From positions 10,253,001 through 10,317,000 of the forward strand of contig NC_134546.1 in NCBI RefSeq assembly GCF_050624435.1: 64,000 bases of DNA. Reading direction: 5' to 3'. Positions 34,095 to 45,679 of the stretch are shown here, in pieces. Below the pieces are notes generated by a model. The model worked only from the letters and a program-made list of their open reading frames with translations. It had not been told where the DNA came from and did no database searches. Position 1 is the first letter of the stretch, and every line of letters begins with the position of its first letter. The stretch is from Tenrec ecaudatus. Lineage: Eukaryota; Chordata; Mammalia; Afrosoricida; Tenrecidae. Both the position numbers and the translations under genes were made by a program.

Positions 34095-34590
34095 GTGTGA
34101 GGCTGTGTTGTCTAGAGAAGCAAACCCAGTGACACTCATCATCTTGTATGTATAAGAAAGAGCTTTATATCAAGAAGTAATTAGATCTCAAGAAGGCATG
34201 CCCAGCCCAGTCCAACTCGAGTCCATATGCCCGATAATTAGTTCATAAGTCCCTCTTCATACCCAAGTAGCCACACTGAGGATGTAGAATGGAAAACCAG
34301 GAAGCAGGAACGTTCTAAGCCGGTGGGTGCAAGGTTGCGTGGATTCAAAGTCAATGGAAAGGTGGCAGGGCACTGACAGCTCTCAGGGTCAGTGGCAAAG
34401 TCTCAGTAAGCAGGAAGGGGAAGTCACAGAGAGACAGGAGGCTCCCAGTTGCCCTCTTCCCCCTTATAAGAAGGCCAAATCTCCAAGGAGGCATCACCAG
34501 GCTGTGACCTGACTGACAGGTTGGCTGAATTCCACCTCTGCACTTCCATGTATCTTCCAGTTGACATAAAATCATCTAACTACCTAGCTG
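34095..34590 (-). repeat. Dispersed repeat, L1-like 3' UTR class (uncertain)
   Basis: The start gaggctgtgttgtctagag-aagc and the end cttccagttgacataaaatc resemble the reverse complement of mammalian L1 3' UTRs, which begin with tctagagaaacaga-like text and close with gttgacataaaat. Copies at 36190 and 42866 share the start. Confidence 0.45.
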
Positions 34591-34594
34591 GAAC

Positions 34595-34785
34595 AACTGG
34601 TTAAACATTTGACTGAAAAGTTCAAGTTGGGCAGTTGGAACCCATCCTAGTGGTGATTTAGAAAGAAGCCCTAGTTATCTGCTGCTGAAAGGTCAAATCA
34701 GGAAACCCTATGGAGCAGTTCTGCCCTGCAACCCTGGAATCACTGTGAGACAGAATCAATTCGATAGCAGTTGGTTTGGGTTGGA
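34595..34785 (+). mobile_element. AfroSINE, 5' end eroded
   Basis: Includes gttggaacccatcctagtgg, then ccctatggagcagttctgcc and tail agacagaatcaattcgatag. Confidence 0.75.
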
Positions 34786-34891
34786 GTTTTGACTAGTGAA
34801 CGAGGGAAGAAAAATTAGGGAGTTTATCCTGGGTGTTCCTAGAGTAAAGGTAATTTGGTCTGCTAATAGTACTATCCCCTCTTAACCAGAA

Positions 34892-35072
34892 CCCAATGAA
34901 CCCAATGAGTCAGTTCCAAGTCATTGCAACCCTGTATAGGATTTCTGAAATTGTAAATTGTTACTTGAGCAGAAACCCTCCTCTTTCTCCCACAGAACAG
35001 CTGAAGGGTTTGAACCATTGATCTTTTGTCTAACAGTCCAGTGCTTCTCCCACAGCACCACAAGCTCCCCTT
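34892..35072 (-). mobile_element. AfroSINE
   Basis: Runs from aatgagtcagttccaagtca through ctttctcccacagaacagct to the reversed head ccacaagctcccc. A CA tract abuts its 5' side. Confidence 0.8.
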
Positions 35073-35077
35073 TCCAG

Positions 35078-35079
<2 letters not shown>

Positions 35080-35115
<36 letters not shown>
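35080..35115. repeat. (CA)18 microsatellite
   Basis: A perfect CA run. The low-complexity frames around 34872-35245 derive from it. Confidence 0.95.
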
Positions 35116-35117
<2 letters not shown>

Positions 35118-35119
35118 AG

Positions 35120-36185
35120 CAGAAAGAGCAAGCGATCTGCCCTTAGTGTAGAGACAGATGACAGCAAGAAAACGTTCAAAACAGCAACTAGAGAGAGGCA
35201 CCTGCTTTCCACAGTAGTGTCATTCTCAGAAATAAAACAACTCAAAGTTCTGAATCATGCAACAGAATCGAAAGATAAAAGGGTTTCACCAGAAGATTCA
35301 TTTAACCAGCAAGGGTCATTTCCCACGTACTGTGGTTAAGCAGTGTTATACCAGAACCAGGGTGGGTACTAAATGTGGTGGGTAACATGTAAAATGATTC
35401 ACTCCACATCAGCAAGTAAGTACCAGGAAGCCCGTGTTGTGTTCGCCTTGCTCACTGGGTGATCCACGCCTGCTTTAAGGAACAACTTGCATGATGCCAG
35501 TGAGAAGGCATAAGGAAAACAAAGCGAGATGGGAATCCTCTCAGTAAGCAGCTGGAAAAGAAGGTCTAGGGCTTGTTTTCTGCTAAATTGCAGGCTTCTT
35601 CGATGATCGGGTTTGAAGTTTCACTGCAACAGCAGACTCAAAGTGATTATTTAGCCGCAAAAAAAAAAAAACGAAAAGAGCACAAAGAGGTATGAGTGAG
35701 GCAACGAACGTTGCAATTACAGAGGGCACACGAACATGGATCCGTTCCTCCCTTTTATTGGTTGAACAATGGAGGAACAAAAGAATTTAAAATAAATGTT
35801 AATACTAAGGGAATAGCAGAAAAGTGTGACTTCAGTGGAGTGTGTGGGTGTGGGTGGTGATGGGAGAGCAATAGGGAACCATACTGAAATATGTATTTTT
35901 TACCAGAGTACTCATGCTTGAATATACATGATGACTCAGCTAAAGAAATTAATTTTATATTTAATGACATATAACAAAATCAAGTTTTAGGACTGGAACC
36001 CAGGAAATTTCTGATTCTGCAAGAAGATCACAGCAATAGTTTTGATAAAAGTACGTTTGGAACCAGATTCACATGGTGAGACAATGGCCAGTGTGGGTAA
36101 CAATGAAAATCATAGCTAGTGAAACTATCTTCTCTTGTGCACACAGCTATTGTTGGGAGCCTGTTTTCTAAGTCACCGCTAGGTG
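35120..36185. other. No gene or repeat recognised
   Basis: About 1 kb of unique-looking sequence with a 13-base A run near 35660. No exon is supported. Confidence 0.45.
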
Positions 36186-36189
36186 AGTG

Positions 36190-37440
36190 TGTTAGTCTGG
36201 GTACTTTAAGGAAACAAATCCACAGAAACTCATGTATAAGAGAGTTTTATATAAAGGTTAAGTGCACATCAAGAAAACATCCCGACCCAGTGCTGCCCAA
36301 GTCCACAGTCCAACATTGACTCATATGTCCGACAGCAATCCACCAAGTCCTCCTCCAGCTCACAAAACACACGTAGTGATGCTGACTGCAGGAGGAAAGC
36401 CGAGTCAGCGAGTGTGTACGCATCTCAGCACTGGCAGGCATCTCCACACGGCTGCTTCAGCACCAGGGCTGCATCGGTGTAAGTCCATGTGCCTTCTCCT
36501 CAGGGTTGTCTTGCAGGAAGTGAGCCTTGCCAGCTGAAGCAGGGAACTGGCTAAGGCAGCTGCACCCTGGTCCGACCATCACAAAGCAAGAGGCCCAAAA
36601 ACTCAAAAGGTGAGGCTCACTGAGCCATTTCTCTTTTGCCCTTTCAATTAACCTCACATGTGTTCATCAGCCAAGTTGGCACAATAAACTAACTCAATCC
36701 ACCCATTGCCAACGTGGCACTTGTACATCATTCTTTAGCCTCACAATTGCAATTAAGTAACACCTACACCTTAATCCTGTAATCAATCCTGTGAATATGT
36801 CCCCCCACCTATGACAGTTTGTAAGCCAACCCCTTCATGCCTTTATCCCCCCAATTTTGTGTATCCAATTTATGTACTGCCCACTACATCAACCCAGTTC
36901 TCTGAGGAGACAATCATATTTTTTGACATGAAGAGTCTTCATTCCAGTTGGAACCTTGTGAAGTCTGCATCCATAAACCAAGTCAAATCAGGACAGGCCA
37001 TCCATAAAGTCACCAACAAAATACACCAGTTCACAGGTTTAAAAATAACCATCTGGTTGGGTTCTTTCTGGTCAATTCACTGTGGGCTGCCTCACTCAGC
37101 CTCCACAGGGTGCCCATTGATCGCCTTGCCTTTACACCATGGGCTCTCATCAATACTCAACAAACCTAGCCCTCTCATGCTAGGTCATGAACCTTAGACC
37201 ACTCAACCCTCTTCTCCTCTTTTTCCTGTAAACCAGGTCCACAGGTATCAGTGGCCAAACTCAACCTGTCTCTTTATTGCCGCATTTCTCCCATTTCCAC
37301 TCAACAAGCAGATCCAGGTGGTCACCTAGCAAGCATCTCAGCCTGCTCACAGGCTTCCTTTGCCAGTGAGTTTGGAGCGCTAACCTTTTTCTGACTGGTA
37401 GCACAGCGCCGCACCGTTTGTGTCACCTGGGCCCTCTAGC
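36190..37440 (-). repeat. Long dispersed repeat, L1-like (uncertain)
   Basis: The start gttagtctgggtactttaag followed by gaaacaaatccacagaaact recalls the reversed L1 3' UTR pattern. It continues to about 37440 and includes a possible reversed SINE head near 37380-37430. Frames inside (36811-37197) have no domain. Confidence 0.4.
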
Positions 37441-37444
37441 TCAG

Positions 37445-37780
37445 TATTTCTAAGAAAAACACTCTGACATTTGTTTTGTTCCACCTAATGTTGGATTACC
37501 TTCTCTCACCCTCTTTCCACCCTTCTGGTCCCCAACTTTACACATCCAAGTTTTATCTTCAAAGACTCTCTAAAAAATGCTTATTATCCAAAAATTTATC
37601 TCTGACTTCACTACTAAGAAGCAATTTCCTAACTATTAATCACTTATCCTACCTGTCATTCAGCACTATTCCTTTTTGTTTGTTTTTTGTGCCTCACACT
37701 CTGGATATGTTTGGAAAACGAATATTCATAAGTCCCTGGGTGGCATTCAGATAACCAAAGGCTGCAGTTTCAGGTCTGCC
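37445..37780. other. No gene or repeat recognised
   Basis: Pyrimidine-rich sequence. The 92-residue frame at 37476-37754 shows no recognisable domain. Confidence 0.4.
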
Positions 37781-37782
37781 AA

Positions 37783-37940
37783 AGAAGCTTTGGTGGCGCT
37801 GTTGGGTAGCCCTTGGATTGCTAACCACAAGCTCTATAGTTCAAATCCACCAGTTGCTCTGAGGGAGGAAGATGAGACTTGCACATTGTATTCAACCCAC
37901 ACATGTCTGTAGGCCAGTTGGGATAGAGTTGCACTGATGT
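37783..37940 (+). mobile_element. AfroSINE, degraded
   Basis: Includes gaagctttggtggcgctgtt, the B box gttcaaatccaccagttgct and gaggaagatgagact. Confidence 0.7.
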
Positions 37941-38229
37941 TAACTATATCATGTCAGAACCTCTTGACCAATGTCTCATATTTTCAAAGTTCTTGTGACT
38001 TCACAAACTGAGCACTGGCACTTGGTTTTCAGTCAATATAATATATCCCAGAATCTATGTAAATTAAAACTGAACATTTGATTTATTGCCGGAGGGGTTG
38101 TGCTTTATAACAACTATGTAAGGAACCCCTGGGAAATATTTTGCTCATCTTAATTCACAGGTTCTAATCTTCATCCATAGGGGTCCTTGCATTTATTTTT
38201 TATGTGTTTATGGGGTTTTTTAAGATTTT

Positions 38230-39250
38230 CTTTTTTATAGAGAATAAAGTTCAGTGTCCTTAGTAGACAGTACGATGAGTTTTGACAAGTGCAGAGACAT
38301 GCAATCAAGAGATAGAATTGTGCTGTCACCTCAAAAAGTCCCACTTGATGCCTCTCTGTCAGTCAGTCCCTGCTCATACCCTGCCCCTGGGTAACCACTT
38401 TCATGTTCTCCCTCTGTACAGTTTTGCCTTTTCCAAAATGTCATACAAATGACATTGATAGAGAAGTTGTTGAATTGGAGAATGTTTCTGTGAGCATATT
38501 TTGCTGCAATTTAAAAATCATAATTACACGAATAACAAAGAGTACAGGAAAGAAGTAAATGTTCTAAAATTGGTGGTGGTAATGATTGTACAACTCTTCT
38601 TGATAGGATTAAATGATTGAATTGTATGATATGTAGATGAAGTGCCAAAAAACTGTTAAATAAATAAATGGCATCATATAGAATGTTGTCTCTTGAATAT
38701 TGTTTCTTTTCCATAACATAATGTGTCTAAGATTCATTCATACTGTTTATGAGCCAGTATTATAGTCTATACTCCTTCATGGCTTAGTAGTATTCCATGG
38801 TATAGCATTATCATCGTTGAAGGATATCTGTGTTATTTCCAGATTTTGGTTGGTGGAATTCACACTGATCCAAATATTGATGTGCAGATCTTTGTGGGAA
38901 CCTGTTTTAATTTCCTTCAGTTAACTGTCTGAAAGTGAAATTAAGAAGTAAGGGGATGTTTAACTTTATATAGATTGCCAAAAAATTTTTTAAGTGGTTA
39001 TTCTGTTTTGGATGTCCATCAACCATGTATCACAGTTTGAATTGTTCTGCATCCTCACCAGCACTTCATTATTATAAATTTTGTTTTTTTAAAGCCATTC
39101 TAAACGTGTGGTGGTATGTTATGGTTGCTTTAATTTTCTTTTCCCTAACGACCAATAATATTGTTCATTTTCCATGCACTTATTTGCTAACCAACTATCT
39201 TCTTTGGTGAAATATCATTTCAGGTAATTTTTCCCTTTAAAAAATGGTTT
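38230..39250 (-). mobile_element. Old L1 3' region, rearranged
   Basis: Blocks caccccaaaaag-type text near 38330, then tagtattccatggtatagca, ctgcatcctcaccagcactt and cattctaaacgtgtggtggt are the reversed end of an old L1. A short plus-strand L1 end (38540-38665, ggtggtggtaatgattgtac) lies within it. Confidence 0.7.
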
Positions 39251-39254
39251 ATCT

Positions 39255-39570
39255 ATTTCTTAGGGGTCACTTTGGCTTCAAATGTTTTGAAATTACATAA
39301 TTGAATTTACAGAAAATTAGAAGATACATAGAAGAAAGTGTAAACCACCCATGAATTCACTACCATTTTACATTTGGTCTATGTGCTGTCAGACTATTTT
39401 TCTGTGAGGGCTGCATGCAACAGCCATGGAACCTGTATGTCTTTGGTGGCAGTCTAAATGCCCAAGCAACAGTAACATTCAGTCAATGCCACCTCACGGC
39501 GAGCCCCTGTGTTTCAGAGCACAGCTGCATCACAGGGTTTCCTTGGCTGTCCTCTTTATGGAGAGAAGCC
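39255..39570. other. No gene or repeat recognised
   Basis: Spacer containing a 60-residue frame (39415-39597) that runs into the next SINE. Not supported as a gene. Confidence 0.45.
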
Positions 39571-39574
39571 CTTT

Positions 39575-39735
39575 GTAGAAGCTGGTGCAGTGGCTGAGCA
39601 TTCAGCTGCTAACCGAAATGTCAAGAGTTTGAACCCACTCGCTCTCATGGAAGAAAGATCTGCCACTCTACTTCCATCAAGGTGACAACTTTATAGAATC
39701 TCTAAGAGTTGGAATTGATTCAATGGCAATACCAC
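39575..39735 (+). mobile_element. AfroSINE
   Basis: Includes gctggtgcagtggctgagca, then ctgctaaccgaaatgtcaag and tail agttggaattgattcaatgg. Confidence 0.75.
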
Positions 39736-39739
39736 AACA

Positions 39740-41400
39740 ATCTCTATGGAATTAGGTCTTTCTCCTGCATTGTTGCTGGGTAAGGTCCAACTGCCCATAC
39801 GTCGATTAGGAGTTTGTGCTACCTAGAAATTTGTAAATGTGCAACCAGAGCACACAACTAGTATAGGAACTCAAACTGTCAGACCGCACAGTGGGCCCTC
39901 AATCCCTCTCTGTATTCTGCAAGCAAAATGCCAGCAACCTGGTGCCCACTAATCCAGATAGGAGATTGATGATCCTTTGATGGAGAAACTAGATAGCCAA
40001 GAAATACAAGGCCTTCACATGCTGCCATTTGGTAGTTTTCCCATGAAAAGGCTAGTGTCCCAGCTGATCATCCAAAAAGAAAGGCTGTCATTTGATCCAT
40101 GTCCATTACTTGCTTTTAACTGCAGATAAACACCGGGTGCATAGTGAACAGTCAGGTGCATCTTTTATGACAACACCTTTATGGAGGGCTAGCATAGGGA
40201 CTATTTTAAGTCAAGAGAACGTGTATTAAGAGTCATTTTTATCTCATAACTGTGAGGGTCTTTTCCCACCAGTGTCGGCCTCCCAGGCTCCATGATTACG
40301 AGCATGGAGAGAATTTGACTGCTGGCATTTTCATCCAGTCCCTCAGTTTTCCACAGTAGGTGGAGAGCATTGGAAACACTGCCCCAAAAGACAAAGAGTG
40401 GGAAAACAAGAGGAAAAAGAAAAGTTAAGAGACTTAAGGAACCAACCAGAAATATCAGTGTTCAGATAATAGCAGTTCCAGAGAGTATAGAACCAACATG
40501 AGAAGAAGGAAAAAAATTAAAGATGTCCAAGGAAATTTATCAGCCCTGGACAACATGAATCTTGAAGTCTAAAGGATGCATCAGACATCTATCTCAATGA
40601 ATGAAAAATGTTCTCTGCCAGGACACATGATCATGAAAGCTTCCAAACAGGGAAGAAATGATCATATCAAAAGGAAGGAGAAACGGTAACTTTAGGCTAC
40701 TCAATAACATCACTGAATTCTAGAAGATAATTGAGCATTATCTTCAACATTGAGATAAATTTTTTTTTAAACTAGGAAGTTTATATCCAACCAAAGTACA
40801 ATAAAAGGCAAGCATAATAAAAAGCTATTTGAACAGATCCAGGGAGTGTATGTATCCTTTCATAGGGAAGGGCAATTTTTGCTCTGTGACATTTTTATGA
40901 AAAAGTCTTGCCGCATGACATTTAATGATTATGATAAATCTGTAGTGGAAGGATGTGGTCAGGTGGAGTTGAGTAGGAACATTACCTTCTCAACTATGGT
41001 AACCGGAAGCCAGTCAAGTGTCTTAAATTGACAAACCAAGAAATAGCTGGGTGAGCACATTTTTTAATGCGAAGAGTTAAATGGAGGTTGACCGTTGCAG
41101 CTCAGGAGTTGCAGCTCAGCAAGAGCCCACTGTTTCCCCACTTTACTTACATGCCATCTTCAGACAATTGGAACGGATGGGTCCAAAAGATGTAAATATT
41201 TTTGAGTTTTTTGTTATATACTTTAAAATTATCCTCAAGAAGCTGTAATAACTTACACTCCCACCAGCAGTGCTTCGCAAAGACCACTTCCCTACATCTG
41301 TCCTTAACACCTATGCCATTTTGAAAACTCTTTCCCAGTTGGCCGGGCAAACAAACGAATAAAACCTCTCACTATTATTTGGACCTATTGCTTTAAGTGG
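39740..41400. other. No gene recognised; mixed sequence
   Basis: About 1.7 kb. The part at 40640-40850 (ggaagtttatatccaaccaa) faintly resembles an L1 coding fragment. No exon is supported. Confidence 0.4.
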
Positions 41401-41401
41401 G

Positions 41402-41800
41402 CCCTGCCACCATCTCTCTATCAGTTGGTTGCACTGTGATAGCTCACCTGTTGCTGTGATGCTGGAAGCGGTGTTGCCAGCATTTTCAATACCCGCAGGG
41501 TCACCCACGGTAAATAGGTGTAACAGAGCTTCCAGATGAGGGTGGATTAGGAAGAAAAATCTGATGACCTACTTTTAGATTTTCTTCCTTTCCTCACTGC
41601 CCTCGAGTAAATTGTGTCCCTGTGGGGCAGATGAGAACTGCCCTTGTAGGTTCTGAGACTGTAATGGGAAGTAAAAGCTTCCTCCCACTGAATGGTTAGT
41701 GTTTTCAAAGTGTTCACCTTGTGGTTAGCAGCCCAATGCCTAACCTGCAAAGCAAACAGGGCTCTTTCTGGAAATTAGTCAAAGAAAACCTTATAGATCA
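41402..41800 (+). mobile_element. RTE 5' region fragment, interrupted by a SINE
   Basis: Text gctgtgatgctggaagcggt, then cgcagggtcacccacggtaa and tctgatgacctactttt matches the RTE 5' region also seen at 11319 and 12830. It resumes after the SINE at ggaaattagtcaaagaaaac. Confidence 0.65.
41594..41766 (-). mobile_element. AfroSINE nested in the RTE fragment
   Basis: Runs from cactgccctcgagtaaattg through agaactgcccttgtaggttc to the reversed head acagggctc. Confidence 0.75.
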
Positions 41801-42024
41801 TGTTAAGGTTGGATGCTCTTAAGCAAAATAATGAAGTTTATATTGTATATGTACAGAAAGGTTTATATCTTAAAAAAATGACTCATACTGTTTTCAAAAA
41901 AACCCTCAAACTTAGTGTTACAACTCTTTTAGAAATTGTCTAGCAGGTTTTCTGTTTGTTTGTTTTTTCCAGAAAACCCCCTACACCAGTAAAACAGGTA
42001 TCTAACAACAACAACAAAAACAAC

Positions 42025-42240
42025 AACCCCTCAAACTCACTGCCATCAAATTGATGGCATAGCGACCCTATAGGACAGAGTAGAACTGCCCCTTGAGTTT
42101 TGGAGACTTTAATTGTTAACTGGAAGTTAACAGTTGAAACAAACCCCCATCTTTTTCCCTTGGAGAGGCTGATGGTTCTGAACTGCCCACCTTGCAGATT
42201 GCACCCTAACACACCAACCACTGCACAACCAAGGGTCCTC
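42025..42240 (-). mobile_element. AfroSINE, preceded by an AAC-rich tail
   Basis: Runs from cactgccatcaaattgatgg through aggacagagtagaactgccc to the mutated reversed head (caaccaagggtcc). An AAC-rich tract precedes it at 42003-42027. Confidence 0.8.
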
Positions 42241-42295
42241 ACACAATTGTAGAGGCTGGTAAATGCCAACTCTGTGGGTCACATGTCAGGCTAGA

Positions 42296-42477
42296 CCTGT
42301 GGGTCATGACCCCTTTGGGGGTTGAACGACCCTTTCATAGGGGTTGCCCGATTTATAACAGTAGCACAGTTATAGTTATGAAGTATCAACGAAAATAATT
42401 TTATGGTTTGGGGGGGTCGCCACAACATGAGGAATGGCATTAAAGGGTCACAGCATTAGGAAGGTTGAGAACCACTG
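42296..42477. mobile_element. SPIN (hAT) miniature transposon, left terminus lost
   Basis: The body matches the copy at 17939-18131: cccctttgggggttgaacga, then catuaggggttgcccg-type text, and the intact right end aaggttgagaaccactg. The left inverted repeat is missing and begins directly at cctgtgggtca, so only one target flank (gtctaaag) is visible. Confidence 0.85.
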
Positions 42478-42479
42478 GT

Positions 42480-43235
42480 CTAAAGGCTTCCCTTGACTCA
42501 CCTAGCTACAGGCAATGATGAACTCAAGATCAGCAAGTCAGATGACATGCTGCCTGCTGCCAAGGCAAATGAATCCAAGGTCAATAACTAAGATGGCAGG
42601 CTACTGCTAACTCCCTGAATTGGCGGGCAATATGGTAGGCTGCTGGTTCCCATCCAAAGAACTGGAGGTCAGATGATGAGTAAGATGCAGAATTCAGGCC
42701 CAGCAAAAAGCAAGCAAACTTTCCCAGAGCACACATGTATCTTGGAAGCAGGCCACATCTCCTGAAGAGACTTCCTTTCAGTTTATTGTCTGCTCATAGA
42801 TGTCATCATAGAAATGATTCCATTATATTAGATCTCATTATGGAGGATCTAATAGAACATTGTGTTAGACAGGGTTCTCTAGAGAGAAAAAACCAGATTG
42901 CTAGTAATTATATATATATATTTATAAAGATAGATATATAACACAAGAAATGAACTTAAATTATAAACAGATAGATATATAATACAAGAAATGAACAGTT
43001 AAGTTATAAAGCAGTATAAATGGTTCAGTGAACTCACTCCCGTGAGAGAGTTGAGTAGTCATTTAAGTCTTGAAGGTCGCCAGTCCTCTATAGAGAGAGC
43101 TAGGTTATATCGCGACATAAAAGGTGGGATAGATTACAGTTGGGAGTGGGTGCTGAATAGTATCAAGGATAGGGGGCGCTGGAGAGTCTGAGGGTCCCTG
43201 AGTGATGCAAATGAACAAGTGAATGGCTACTAACT
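42480..43235 (-). repeat. Dispersed repeat, L1-like 3' UTR class (uncertain)
   Basis: A unit starting at 42866 (gttagacagggttctctagag) resembles the starts at 34095 and 36190. The preceding 42480-42865 looks like the other end of a related copy. Two partial copies may be joined. An internal duplication (agatagatatataa then cacaagaaatgaac) occurs at 42928-42990. Confidence 0.4.
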
Positions 43236-43239
43236 GAAA

Positions 43240-43684
43240 CGTTCACCAGTCTAACCCACACATGAGCATCTCAGAAGAAAGGACTGGTGATATACTTCCA
43301 ATAGGCCCTACCCATGAAAATACTAGAAAGCATTTCTGCTCTGCACAAGTGTCATTACCATGAGTGGGATCCATATCTGTGGCGCTCGGATTGTGTTTGG
43401 TTTGGGGGAAAGTATGAGAAGTAAAGTAATAGGTTTTGTACCAACACCTCATTTATGAGTGTGTTTTTCCTGACACTTGAAAACAGTCTTCGTTTCCTTG
43501 AGCACCCTATCTGCCAGCAAGCAGGCAATTCAACAAAACCTTTCTAGCATGAGACGGGCATCGTGCCTGGACTGGCCACGAGGAGCAACTTGGGATTTGG
43601 GAAGGAAGTCAGTCAGAGCTCAGGGATTGGGGAAGTTGTCCCTGAATCCCATCCCTTTTTCTATTCCTCTTGTCTTCTTTTTAA
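43240..43684. other. No gene or repeat recognised
   Basis: Mixed sequence. The frames at 43243-43452 and 43477-43695 have no domain. Confidence 0.45.
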
Positions 43685-44490
43685 AATTTTTATAATAAAC
43701 TATTTTATTGGAGGTTCATAAAACTCTTATCACAATCCATACATCCATATATTGTGTCAAGCACATTTGTACATTTGTTGCCATCATCATTCTCAAAATA
43801 TGTTCTTACTACTTGAGCCCTTGGTATCAGCTCCTCATTTTCCCTCCTCCCTCCCCGTCCCCTTTACCCATAAACTTTTGATCATTTATAAATTATTATT
43901 TTTTCATGCCTTGTACTAACTGATGTCTTGATTTACCCACTTATCTGTTGTCCATCCCTCTGGGAGGGAGTTATAGGTAGGTCATTCTGATCAGTTACCC
44001 CTTTCTCCCCCCTCCTTTCCCTTACCCTCCTGGTATGACTACTCTCAATATTGGTCCCGAGGAGTTTGTCTGTCCTGTATTCTCTGTGTGTCCAGCTCTT
44101 ATCTGTACCCATGTACATGCTCTGGTCTAGCCAGATTTGTAAGGTAGAATTAGGATCACGATAGTGGGAAGAGGAAGCATTAAAGAACCGGAGGAAAGCT
44201 GTTTGTTTCATCGGTGCTATAATGCACCCTGACTGACCTTTCTGTACGAGGATTACAGAATTGCTTACAGATTCGCTTTGGGTTTCCACTCTGCACTCCT
44301 CCCCACCATTCACATTGACATGATTTTTTGTTCTGGGTCTTTGATGCCTGATACCGGATCCCATCAACACCTCACGATCACACAGGCTGGTGTGGTTCCT
44401 CCCTGTGGGCTTTGTTGCTTCTCAGCTAGATGACTGCTTATTTATCTTCAATCCTTTAAGACCTCAATGCTATATCTTTTGATAGCCAGG
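43685..44490 (-). mobile_element. Compound inverted L1, copy A, minus-strand half
   Basis: Reversed L1-type 3' end beginning ataataaactattttattgg and ending gatagccagg at 44490, where it switches to plus-strand L1 sequence. The 145-residue minus frame at 43933-44370 is UTR sequence. Confidence 0.75.
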
Positions 44491-45020
44491 TTGGAGTTAT
44501 TGTTTTAATTTCTATTGTTGCTTTGTTTTGCACAGTCTTATGTTTGTGCATATTATTATCTCTGCATGTCTATGTAGATAAGCTAGGTGGGATAACCAAG
44601 CTGGAGGAGAAATCAGTGGGATGACAGCTCCAGGGGGACATGGGAGAGGGGGAGGTGGGAGAAAGGAAGTGGGTGTTAACATTCCAGGGACAAGGGAACC
44701 GAAAGTTGAAAATCAATGGTGAAGAGGGTATAGGAGGTCTGGCAGGGCTTGATCAAGGGCAATGTAACCAAGAGGAATTACTGAAACCCAAACGAAGGGT
44801 GAGCATGATAGAAGGATAAGAAGACAGTTAAAGGAAATAGAAGAAAGAACTAGGAAGAAAGGGCATTTATAGAGTTCTAAATACAGGCATGTACATATGA
44901 ATACGGGGAAATAGATTTATGTACATATATTTATAGGTTTAGTATTAAGGAAGCAGATGGACATTGGGCCTCTACTCAAGTACTTCCTCAATGCAAGAAC
45001 ACTGTTCTAATAATCCAGCG
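44491..45020 (+). mobile_element. Compound inverted L1, copy A, plus-strand half
   Basis: Starts ttggagttattgttttaatt and continues through gcatgtctatgtagataagc and tgatcaagggcaatgtaacc, ending near 45020. The junction with the minus half matches copy B at 56771/56772. Confidence 0.75.
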
Positions 45021-45188
45021 TTCTGAGATGCCCAGGGCTGAGAGGTGTGGGGTGGGACATTGCTCATATATTACACCAGGTGGCAGCCTTTCCCCGGGAG
45101 AGAAGGGAGTGCTCCTGGGACCTAAAGCAAACCTGGTTTGGGTTTCTTAACTTTTCCTGGATCCATGTGCCAGGTGATTGATCTCGAC

Positions 45189-45668
45189 CAGTCATTCTCA
45201 ATCTTCCTAATGCAGCGACCCTTTCATACAGTTAGTTCCTCATGTTGTGGTGACCCCCCAACCACAAAATTATTTTCGTTGCTACTTCATAACTGTAATC
45301 TTGCTACTGTTATGAATCGTCATGTAAATTTCTGATATGATGAACTTAATTAAAGTATAGTGATGAATCACAAAATCTATATAATTCTATATTGTGAAAT
45401 ATTTATTTCTAATTACGAAGAAATGAAATTTTGTTTTGAAGAATGGTGTAGAATGGGTAACAACAGTAAACTACATTGCTACACTTTGCCACGTAAAAAG
45501 CCAACTTCAGTGGGAAGGTTGACATAGCTTCTTTCTCACCAGATCAGCCTATCTGCATGTGGGCGGACCCACCTGGAGACGGATAGAGGAGTGGTGTCTC
45601 ACTTTCTAAGACCATATGGTCCTAGGCAACCCCTGTGAAAGGGTCATTCAACAGGTTGAGAACTACTG
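45189..45668. mobile_element. SPIN (hAT) derivative, 480 bp, with 8-bp target duplication
   Basis: It starts cagtcattctcaatcttcct and ends gttgagaactactg. The flanks are atctcgac (45181-45188) and atctagac (45669-45676). It is longer than the two miniature copies and keeps extra internal sequence such as gcatgtgggcggacccacct and ttctcaccagatcagcc, probably from a longer SPIN parent. No transposase frame remains. Both duplications fit the TCTA-containing target preference of these elements. Confidence 0.88.
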
Positions 45669-45679
45669 ATCTAGACCCT

